From the NCBI GenBank assembly GCA_013306675.1, contig JABLUY010000378.1, forward strand, positions 1 through 24,411: a DNA stretch of 24,411 nt, read 5' to 3'. Numbering within the stretch: the stretch's first letter is position 1; every line of letters starts with the position of its first letter. Shown one piece after another: positions 16,571 to 24,411 of the stretch. The position numbers were made by a program, and so were the translations under genes. The stretch comes from Thraustochytrium sp. TN22 (Eukaryota > Sar > Bigyra > Thraustochytrida > Thraustochytriidae). The notes below the pieces were generated by a model. That model made no database searches, was not told the DNA's origin, and saw only the letters and a program-made list of their open reading frames with translations.

Positions 16571-18879
16571 TCACTTGGGTTTGAACGGCTTGAGGGAGAT
16601 CACCTCGCGCTTGACGGGTCTCGGCCCGTTGTTATTGTTGTTCGCCGCGGCAGCGCCGGCAGCAGGAGCAGCAGACGTGCCGGCAGAAGCAGTATTTGCA
16701 GAGGCGGCGGCGGCGGCGGCGGCGGCTGCAGCGGATACCACGGTAGCGACGCGAGTGCCGGCTCCGGTGGGAGGCAGAGGGCGGGGCTGGCTCGCGGGTG
16801 GACGTGTGATGGGCGTGTCGAACCTCGTGACGGAGGAGGAGACCGCGGAGGATGGCATGGTCGCCGAGAGTGCGACGGTGCTCTGGCAGCGCTGGCGAAG
16901 GTCGTTGACGACGCGAAAGTCATCGCGCACTTGGGAGGCGCGCACGGCGCGTGTGCAAGCGTCGAGGTTGACAAGCTGCAGGACGGCGCGCGCGAACTCA
17001 GGCGAGATGTTGCTGCCAACGGTCTTGGCAAGCTGCACGATAAAATGCCGCACGAGGACGGCGTCCAGCTGGCCCAGGGACGCCTGGTTGCGCACAAACT
17101 CGAGGACCTGGAAGACGAAGCCGGACTGCACGAGGAGGATGAACTCGTCGATGATGAGCGTCTTGATCTCCAAGAGCCTGGACTGGTAAACGTGAGTCGG
17201 GTTGATGGGCAGCACCTGGCAGAGCGCGAAGAATGCCATGATGCGCTGCAATGGGTGGGCGCGCGCCGCACCGCGGATGAGATGCATCATGACGCGCATG
17301 CCCGTGAAAAAGTACCTCTCCCTGTGAAAGGCGGGCGAGACCATGCAGGCGCGCGCGAAGCGAATGACGCCGCTAGATACGATCGGGTACTCCTCCACGA
17401 AGGATGCTAGTGTTTCCATGCTGGTCGAGGAGACCTGGAGCTCCTCCATGGACATGGTCTTGGGGTCCTTGCAGATGGTGATGGCATCGACGAGCGCGAC
17501 GTAGACCTCGCGCTCCTTGCCTTGGCCCGGCACGCGCGCAGCGGCGACGGCCGCCAAGTACGCGCCGTTCTGAATGGAGGTTGCGTCCATTGTGCGAAAC
17601 GGGTCGAAGAGCTGAGTGGTGAGCAGCAAAATGACCTCCAGCCGGCGCAGCGGCCACAGCGGCACGGCGGCCGCCTCCTCATTGCGCTCCGGATCGTAGA
17701 TGCTGCGCAGGCGCGCCAGGGCATCCGGCTTGAACATGCGATCCTTGAGACAGGTGCGCAGCAATGTGGCGAGCGTGGGAAAGCCACCGCAGCCTGGGCC
17801 GGCACTCAAGCCGCCAGCGTTGCGCCGATTGATGGGCTTGCACAGCTGATTGGCCTCCTGCCGGCCCTGCTCGCCCTGCTTGCGCGGCATGTTGGCCAGG
17901 CCCTGGCGAAGCCGGCGCACCCTACTACGCAGAAGCGTCGACGACAGCCGCGCGGGCCGCGCGGCGCGTGCCACGGACGCCTCCGCCGACACGGCCTCCG
18001 GCACGTCGTCGCTGCCCTCGAGCGCCTCCAAGGCCTCCATGGCGAACAGGTACGTGTACTGCGAGTGCCAGGCCAGCGTGCGGAAGCGCTCCTCCAGCTC
18101 GCTCAGCTCCGCAGGCCCCTTGCCGCGGCTGTCCTCGCACTGCAAGATCTCGCGCAAAAGGTCTGTGAAGGTGCGGCGAAAGACGGCAAAGTAGCTCGCC
18201 GGGTTGATGGCCTCCGCCACCTCCGCATGGTGGCCCTCCTTGCACATGGCGCGCACCGCAAAGTCCAGCAGCGGCACGGTCTTGTGCTTGTCGGCTAGCC
18301 CGATCAGCGTCTTGCGCCAGTACTCACTGCGGAGCATGCCGCGCAGCCACGCCGGGGGCTCGCTCTGCTCCATGATCTGGTCCAGCTTGTCGCGCGCAAA
18401 GTGCTGCTCCACTAGCTTGGCCAGATAATCGGCCACGGCCGGATGCGGCTCGGACGGCGAGGCAGGGCCCGCCGCCGCTGCCGGAGGCGCTGCCGCCTCT
18501 ACGCCATTCCCGCCGGCCGCCTGCTTCTTTGGCTCCAGCATGTCGAGCCACCTCGTGGCCAGCCCAATGTACTCGGCGTACCCGTCGTAACCGGACGAGA
18601 GCATCTCGACAAGCAGGTCTACGTCGCGCCGTTCGCGCTTCTTGCGTCGCTTCGGGTCTTCGCCCTCTCTGCGCAGCCACTGCGCCATCCACGACTTGAC
18701 ACGCGGGTCCAGGATCGCATCGCGTCCTGTCAGCCGCGCCTGCAGCTCCCGCCGCTCCTCCGACATCTCTTCCATCGCGTCCTCCACGTCGTCCTCCGTC
18801 GCCGCCGCCTTGCGCTTCTTGCTCGAAGGAGACGGGAGCGTCTTGGTGGCAGCGGCCGTCGTTGTTGTGGTATCCGAGA

Positions 18880-18916
<37 letters not shown>

Positions 18917-19267
18917 GGCGTCACTGCTGCTGTTGTTGCTGGTGACGGCGGTGGTGGTGGTCGTGGTGGTGTTGCCGCCGGCGGCGGCTGTGGTGGCGGC
19001 GGCAGTGGCGGCGGCGGCCGCGGCAGCAGCGGCCGCTAGCTCCTTGGCCGTCTCCTCCGTTGGCCGCTGCCACCGCACGGCGCCCGTCGCCTTGTGCTGG
19101 TACAGCGGCATGCCCTCCACCGTCTCCAGCTGCACCCAGCCTTCCGCCAGGGCCGGGGCGGCGGGCGTGGCGGGCGTGGCGAGCGTGGCGGCCGCCTCTG
19201 CGCCGCCGCCCTCCGCCGCCGCCGCGTCCGCCGCCGCCGCGGCCGGCGTCGCCGCATCCTCCGCCAT
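16571..19267 (-). CDS. NELFCD: WW-domain / NELF-C/D (TH1) fusion protein
   Basis: Encodes 898 residues. Residues 43-69 form a WW domain with Trp44, Trp66 and Pro69 and a GMPLYQHKATG core; WW domains bind proline-rich ligands such as RNA polymerase II tails. An Ala/Thr run, an Asn run (118-129) and a Lys-Lys-Arg-Lys patch (150-153) follow. From about 180 to 770 the protein matches the TH1 family, the NELF-C/D subunit of the negative elongation factor that holds RNA polymerase II paused. Recognised blocks include RDAILDPRV (182-190), PPAWLRGMLRSEYWR (304-318), YTYLFAMEAL (404-413), YPIVSSGVIRF (627-637) and SGFVFQVLEFVRNQ (715-728). The tail (800-898) is Pro/Ala/Asn-rich and ends in basic PVKREVISLKPFKPK. 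The family normally has about 580-590 residues, so the extra length is the WW head, the linkers and the tail. The start Met is the first in frame. Confidence 0.85.
18883..18916. repeat. TTG/AAC trinucleotide run (poly-Asn)
   Basis: A run of about 12 GTT units on the plus strand, which is AAC on the coding strand, encodes the Asn run in the NELF-C/D head region. It is a likely length-variable microsatellite. Confidence 0.85.
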
Positions 19268-19575
19268 CGTTGGCGTGCCGCTTTGATTTGATAACTATTT
19301 GGATGCTCGCTCGCTCTGGCTCGAGCGACAGGCGCCGTCGGCCGCAAAAGCGAGTGCGCTGAGCTGAAGGCCGGCAGGCAGAAATCGGGTAAGAAGAAGC
19401 GGCGGCGGACGCGGAGGCGCAGGCAAAAGGCCAAGGCGCCCCCCTGTGCATGCGTTCTGCGTCGGCACGGCCATCGCCGTTGCCTCGTTCAAGGCATGTG
19501 CCCGTTGACGCTCGATGGAAAAACAAGGTTTTAGCTCAGATCAGATCATCATCGTCGCCGTCGTGGAAACTACAA
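19268..19575. other. Spacer between kinesin and NELF-C/D genes
   Basis: About 310 nt between two minus-strand genes. It must contain the 3' end of the kinesin transcript and the promoter and leader of the NELF-C/D gene. No gene and no clear promoter motif is visible. Confidence 0.45.
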
Positions 19576-21915
19576 TCAGACGTCGAGCGATGGCTTGTCC
19601 TTTGGGTCGTCCTGGTCGTCCTGGCCAGTGTGCTGCTCGACCGCCGTGGCCTTATTTGTGGCGGGCGAGGACAACCAGCCAAAGACGCCACCTGAGGAGG
19701 ATGCCTTGGTCGTGCGTGCCGGCGTGGAGTGAACCGAGGCAGGCGAGGAAGGGTCGAAGCCGCCGCCCCGGAGCGGCTTGACGATGCGGTTGACGCCACC
19801 GTGCTGCGGACTCCGCGTGGAGGACTTGTTCATAAAGGCGAGCGCCTTGGCGCCAAAGGTGGTCTGTGACTCGGCGAGCTCTCGCCGGGCGCGGCCTAAA
19901 TCGAGCTGGAGCTGCTGCACCTCCTTTTGCCGCTCCAGGTGCATCTCCTCGAGCTCGAGCGCATGGCGCTCGGCCTGAGCGCGAAAGTTGAAGTCCTTCG
20001 ACTTGAGGTTGTTCTCCAGGACCTTGATGCGGTCCTCCTTGAGCGCGAGAAGCTGCGTCTTCTCAGCGGCCGCAAGCTCGGCGTACGCGTACTTGCGCAG
20101 CAGCTGCTTGTGCACGGCGATGAGCTGGTAGAGTCGTTGCTCGAGCGCCGGGTCGATATTCTTGGCCTGGTCCGTGCCGGCTTCGTCGGCGTTGGCGGCG
20201 GCCCCTGCCGCTGCCTGGGCCGCCGCGGGCGCGGCGGCCTCGCCGCTGGTCTTTTGCGCCAGAGCCTGGCGCAGCCGGCGCACCTCCTCCTTGGAGGCGG
20301 CCAGCTGCTCCTCGAGCGGCGCGTCCGGCGCGACCTGGACCGGGGGTGGTGGCGAGCCGGCGGCGGCCATGGCGGCCGCCGGCACGGTGTCGAGCTCGTG
20401 ATTGAGTCGCTCGTTCTCCTTTTGCAGCGTGGCCACTGTGAGCTCCACCTCCTTGAGCTGGTGCTCCAGGTGCGCATAGGTGCCCGCGGCCTCGTCCACC
20501 TTGGCTTGCAGCGCCTCCTTGTCGGCCTGCAGGGCCGCGAGCTGCTCCGCGACCCCGGCATCCGACGCGCTCGCCTCCGCGGCCGCGGCACCCTGCTGCT
20601 TGGCGTCATTGAGCTCTTGCGAGAGGATGCGCAGCTCAGCGTTGGACCGCTCCAGCTCGCGCAGGTCGTTCTCGTGCGCCTCGCGCAAATCCTTGAGCTG
20701 CAGCTCCAGCTGCACGACCTGCGCTGAGGCGGCCTCCTCGGCGGACGCCGCGTCCACGGCGGCGGCTGCCGCGGCCTCGGCGCCCGCCTCGCCTGCGCTG
20801 CTCACACTGCCGCGCGCGAGGCGCTGCTTGAGTTTCTCTATATACTGCGCCTGCACGTCGATGGCGCGCTCCGCCTGCGCGAGGAGCGCCTCGAGCTCCT
20901 CAACGGTGCGCACCTGGTTGACAACGGCCTTGTTCTTGATGGCCTTGGCGCGGTTGCCGAAGCGCAAGGTGTTGAGCGTCTCCAGCGCGTTGTAGGAGCT
21001 CGGCGACACATTGATGATGAGCCAGGTGCGTGCGTTGCCGCCCAGGGACTCCTGCAGCATGCGCGTGAGCTTGGAGTCGCGGTACGGCACGTGCGCCGAC
21101 TTGCCGTCCGTAAGCGCGTTGATCACCTTGCCGAGCGCCGAGAGCGAGAGGTTGATCATCTTGGCCTCGTCGAGCCGGTCGCCCGTAGCGCCCGTCTTGC
21201 GCACCATCTCGGAGCCCGCCAGGTCCACCAGGTTGATCTTGCTCGTTTTGGTGGTCCCCGTCGTGCGGTCGGTCTGCACGAGCTGCAGCACGAAGACACT
21301 GTGGCTGCGGGAACTGCCCTCGTTCATGCCCGTGGCCGCCTGCGCCCGATTGCTGGCGCCCAAGGCCATGAGCTCCATCATCTCCTCGAAGCTGTTCACA
21401 TACTGCTCGCTCATGTTCTCCACGTAGATACCGCGCTTGGGATCCTCGCGCACCTGCAGGTTTTGCCGCGTCACGTCCAGCAGGTCGCGGATGCGCTCCA
21501 GATAGATCTCCACGTAGCTGCCGCGCACCGTGAACTCCATGTTCTCGCTGGCGCAGGCAATGGTCTGGAAGATCGCCTCCACGGTGCGCGGAATCACGCC
21601 CGCCAGCTCCGGGTCTGTGATGCTCGGGCCCTGCATCGTGTGGGTCTTACCGGACGACGTCTGGCCGTACGCGAAGATGGTCCCGTTGTAGCCCTCGAAC
21701 ACGTTCTGCACCAGCGGTCGCCCGATGCACTCGAACACCTCCGCCTGCGTGCTGCTCGGCGCGAACACGCGGTCGAAGGTGAACCTGTTGTCGCCCATGC
21801 CGCTGCCGTTGTCCACGGAGATCTCCTCCGCCTTGAGCCGCACGGCCATTTGCCCGCCGGCCGCCTGCTCCTTTGCATTTTGCGGCCGCACGCGCACCAC
21901 CACGTGCACCGCCGC

Positions 21916-21946
<31 letters not shown>

Positions 21947-21954
21947 TCGCTCAT
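19576..21954 (-). CDS. KHC: Kinesin-1 heavy chain
   Basis: A plus-end-directed microtubule motor. With the start used here the protein has 792 residues; the frame stays open to an ATG at 22290. In the numbering of that longer frame, the motor domain spans about 128-455: P-loop GQTSSGKTHT (209-218), switch I NEGSSRSH (323-330), switch II DLAGSE (356-361), and HVPYRDSKLTRMLQ (400-413). The neck linker and KNKAVVNQVRTVEELE (452-467) are typical of kinesin-1. Coiled coil follows, with the conserved kinesin-1 tail pattern VHKQLLRKYA and ERHALELEEM. The C-terminal IVKPLR (836-841) followed by Gly-Gly-Gly corresponds to the autoinhibitory IAK motif. I chose the Met at 21954 because the 112 residues before it are Arg/Pro/Ala low complexity from a GCGCCC repeat, and the ATG context (GCGCCATGAG) is good. 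Kinesin-1 fits much better than other kinesins. Confidence 0.93.
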
Positions 21955-22084
21955 GGCGCCGCCCGAGACGTTGGCGTCCTCCCCAGCGAGCCCAGGCAGG
22001 CAAACTCCAGGCTCGCCCGCGCGGGCCTGCGCCGCTCGCGCGCGCGGCGAGCCCTGCCGCCGCTCCGCGCCCGCTCCGCGCCCG

Positions 22085-22117
<33 letters not shown>

Positions 22118-22508
22118 GCGCTTCGGCCGCGGCGACCTTTTGCTCTTTTGCGTGCGCACCGGCGCGGCGGCGGCGGCGGCGGCGGCGAGGCTGAGACCGA
22201 GACCGACGAGGAGGGCGTGGAGCACGTGGAGCGCGACCTGGAGGACTCGGCGCGTGGCGTCTCTCTCTCGGTGGTCGCGGTCATCGCCATGCCGTTGCGC
22301 GTCGCGGGGGCCTCATCCGTGCTCCAGCTCGGGTTTTTCCGTGAGCGACCGTGCAGAATGCGCCGGCGACGACAGGCAGCAGCTCGAGCCTCGCAGTCAG
22401 TTTTTTTGCACCGCCATGGTCACGGCAGCACGTCCGGCAGTGCAAATGGAGCAAAAAGAGCAATCAAAATCAGACTTCTTCGCGAGTAAGGAGTAAAAGT
22501 AGTGGTCA
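21955..22508. other. Kinesin 5' region
   Basis: About 550 nt between the chosen kinesin start and the stop codon of the next minus-strand gene. The part up to 22290 is an open extension of the kinesin frame; the rest has no gene. It should hold the kinesin promoter and leader and the 3' end of the neighbouring transcript. Confidence 0.5.
22046..22135. repeat. GCGCCC hexanucleotide repeats upstream of the kinesin start
   Basis: Imperfect GCGCCC/CGCGCC tandem repeats lie 90-180 nt upstream of the chosen kinesin ATG. Read in the kinesin frame they would give an Arg-Ala run, which argues for leader or promoter DNA rather than coding sequence. Confidence 0.6.
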
Positions 22509-24278
22509 TCAGGGCGCCGCAGCAGCTGCCGTGGCGGAAAAGGAAAAGTTCTGGTGGTTCTTGGCCTGGTTCGCCACCAGGATGCGCTCCATGGCGAGCT
22601 GCACCAGGTCTTGGTGCGCGAGCGGGGGCAGGTCCGGCGCCGAGGCGATGCCGCCCGGCGCCGCCGTAAGCTCCTCGCTACGAGCGAAGCCGGCCAGGTC
22701 AGCCTTAGTCAGCTCAAAGTGCTTGGGCGCCGCCAGCGAGACGCGCAGGTCGTCCGCGGTGCCGCTGCTGCCGGCGCTGCGGCGGCGGCTAGCGCCCATG
22801 GAGGAGGAGTCCGCGTCGTCCTCGTCGTCCGAGGGCGAGAGCGAGAGCGAGTCGAAGCCCGCCATGAAATCCTCCTCGTCCTGCTTGCAGCTGTTCTCCC
22901 AGCACTGCGTGAGCGGATTGAAGATCATCTGCCCCACCGTGTGCTGCTTGAAGCTGGAGTCGCGGAACGGGAGCAGCATGGGCCCCCGCGGCGGCGCCAC
23001 GCCGGACTCCAGGATCGGTTCGTCGTGCTCGCCGTCCACCGAGGGCAGCGACAGATCCGCCCAGCTGTCGCTCTCGGGCCGCGCGCGTCGCGCACTTGGT
23101 GCGGCCGACGAGGTTGTGCCACCGGCAACGCTCGCCACCGCGGCTGCCGGCGTCGGCGCCGGCGCCGGGGCTGGCGCCGGCGCGGGCGATGACGCGGGCT
23201 TGGGCTTGGCCAATGCTGCCTCCGGAGACTCAGACTTGCTTGGCGCAACCGGGGCCACGGCCTCGGCGTCGAGCTGAGGCAGGGTCGCGGGGTCAATCTC
23301 GAGGTCGTCCCAGACCTCTTCGGCCGCGTCCGGCTCGATAGCGGCTTCCACCGTCACGGGAAGCTGCGTGCCGCCGCCGCCGCCGCCGTCCAGGTTGCGG
23401 CGCATGTGCGCGGCGCGCGCTCGCGCCGCTCGCATCTCGCGGCGAACTTTGCTAGACGGCATGATTTCGGAAGCGCGTCGTTGCGGAAGCTGCCGCGCGC
23501 GTTGTCGCGACGACGCCGTCGCGGAGAGAAACGTCTTGGGCTCCGCCCGGGCCGCCGCCGCCGCGCTCGCCGTGCTGACCGAGCTCGCCGACCGACGATG
23601 GCGCGGCCGCCCGGCCGCCGGCGCGCCGGCGCCCGCACCGCCATCGGAGTCGCGCGGGCGTTGCTGCCGAAACGACTTGGTGCTCGCGGTGGCCGTGGGC
23701 GCCGTCGCACGCGCGCGCAGGCGTGCCGACGACGTGGAGGACGACGTCGCGGAGGACGCTGCAGCCGCCGTCGCCGCCGTCGCCCCGGCGGGGCCTCCTG
23801 CCCGGGGCAGGCTGGGCGAGCGAGGCCGCGTGGGCCGCGCCGTCCGAAAGCTCTTGCTCTTGAGGTCGCCCGACTGGCGCCGCAACCCCTGCTGCTGCCG
23901 GTAGCTACCGTGGCGGAAGGTGAGCGCCCGCGGCGTGCTCGCCGTCGCCGCGTCGCCGCCGTCGCCGCTGTCGATGATGACGCGCTCCGCCAGGCGCCGC
24001 AGCTCGGGCGAGCGAAAGTGCCGCGCGATCAGGCTGTGCAGGTCCGCCTCGCCGCCGCCCAGCGCCTCGAGCCGTCCCAGCGCCGACTCCGGCGCCGGCG
24101 CCGTCAGCATCTGGCCCTGCAGCGAGCGCTGCCTGCCTCGCATATCGCCGTCCGCTGCCGCTCGCCTCCCGCGCGCGCCGTCCGTCTTCGCTCGCCTCCG
24201 CGAGCCAGAGCAGGCAGCCAGGCCGTGCCGAGCTGCGTGCGGGCCGTAGTCAGTCGCGTCTACTCCCCTCGCATTCAC
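22509..24278 (-). CDS. Disordered protein with Byr4/Bfa1-like motifs
   Basis: Encodes 589 residues, mostly disordered and rich in Ser, Ala, Arg and Pro. Two short motifs stand out: an acidic EEVWDDLEI at 320-328 and, at 450-476, MIFNPLTQCWE followed by an acidic stretch and FMAGFDSL. The order of a WDDLE motif and then an M-x-F-(D/N)-P-x-x-x-x-W motif leading into acidic residues recalls Byr4/Bfa1, the scaffold half of the two-part GTPase-activating protein of the fungal septation/mitotic-exit network. The tail FELTKADLAGFARSEELT (521-538) may match its C-terminal conserved piece. The assignment rests on remembered motif shape and is tentative. The start is uncertain: Met1, Met46 and Met57 are all possible, and residues 1-45 look like leader DNA. 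Arg-rich regions (380-400, 255-295) suggest nuclear or centrosomal targeting at most. Confidence 0.6.
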   Translation of the reverse strand: MNARGVDATDYGPHAARHGLAACSGSRRRAKTDGARGRRAAADGDMRGRQRSLQGQMLTAPAPESALGRLEALGGGEADLHSLIARHFRSPELRRLAERVIIDSGDGGDAATASTPRALTFRHGSYRQQQGLRRQSGDLKSKSFRTARPTRPRSPSLPRAGGPAGATAATAAAASSATSSSTSSARLRARATAPTATASTKSFRQQRPRDSDGGAGAGAPAAGRPRHRRSASSVSTASAAAAARAEPKTFLSATASSRQRARQLPQRRASEIMPSSKVRREMRAARARAAHMRRNLDGGGGGGTQLPVTVEAAIEPDAAEEVWDDLEIDPATLPQLDAEAVAPVAPSKSESPEAALAKPKPASSPAPAPAPAPAPTPAAAVASVAGGTTSSAAPSARRARPESDSWADLSLPSVDGEHDEPILESGVAPPRGPMLLPFRDSSFKQHTVGQMIFNPLTQCWENSCKQDEEDFMAGFDSLSLSPSDDEDDADSSSMGASRRRSAGSSGTADDLRVSLAAPKHFELTKADLAGFARSEELTAAPGGIASAPDLPPLAHQDLVQLAMERILVANQAKNHQNFSFSATAAAAAP

Positions 24279-24411
24279 GCCGGCCTCCTCCTCCTCGCGC
24301 GCTGCCTCCGCGCGCCCCGCGCGCCGTGCTCGGGCCCGTTCTGCGCGCCGCCGTTTCCGCCGCGCCGCGCCCCGCCTCGCCGCCGCCGCCGCCGCCGCCG
24401 CCTGCGCTGCG
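24279..24411. other. Right-edge GC-rich region
   Basis: Upstream DNA of the last minus-strand gene, including a CGCCGC trinucleotide run near 24379-24402. No gene is seen. An upstream exon or promoter would lie here or beyond the window. Confidence 0.4.

Noticed and set aside
16463-17410. 315-residue plus-strand frame
   Set aside because: Antisense to the NELF-C/D coding region, which has strong family matches.
21091-22194. 367-residue plus-strand frame
   Set aside because: Antisense to the kinesin motor domain; His/Arg/Leu-rich with no motif.
1-24411. CRISPR array, bacterial operons, tRNA or rRNA genes
   Set aside because: No evenly spaced repeat-spacer array, no ribosome-binding sites, and no clover-leaf or rRNA-like sequence was seen; gene families are eukaryotic.

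Overview
The window looks like nuclear DNA from a unicellular eukaryote. It is very GC-rich and encodes eukaryote-only families: a kinesin-1 heavy chain, a NELF-C/D (TH1) transcription-elongation subunit, ZZ and WW domains, and EF-hand membrane proteins. Proteins carry long Ala, Asn, Gln and Pro runs. Genes are mostly intronless, but one intron with a GTAAGT donor, a CTAAC branch-like sequence and a CAG acceptor can be deduced. An intron-poor protist fits, for example a thraustochytrid-like stramenopile. That lineage is a guess and nothing in the sequence proves it.

Layout. From about 0.5 to 2.1 kb (+) lies a decayed array of kinesin-light-chain-type TPR repeats, broken by stops and frame changes. 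At 2.46-3.32 kb (-) is a HAD-family phosphatase with a probable organelle-targeting leader. At 4.24-8.41 kb (-) is a 1391-residue multi-pass membrane protein with EF-hands and no family I can name. From 8.6 to 9.7 kb (+) there is a small basic, Ala-rich protein gene followed by a diverged, frame-broken tandem copy. A stretch of about 2.9 kb (9.7-12.6 kb) has no credible gene but many palindromes, inverted repeats and an alternating CG tract. At 12.59-15.08 kb (+) is an unrecognised 829-residue protein, probably nuclear. Next come a 156/169-bp tandem duplication and a two-exon gene for a ZZ plus SEC-C protein (15.82-16.36 kb, +). The last 8 kb holds three minus-strand genes in a row: a WW-domain/NELF-C/D fusion, kinesin-1 heavy chain, and a candidate Byr4/Bfa1-like protein at the right edge.

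The genes do not form an obvious single pathway. The WW domain on the pausing-factor subunit is the most notable protein architecture. The ZZ/SEC-C gene, the small-gene duplication, the Byr4-like motif and the recurring AGCTAG-type palindromes also deserve checking. Several very long overlapping reading frames here are artefacts of high GC and were discarded.
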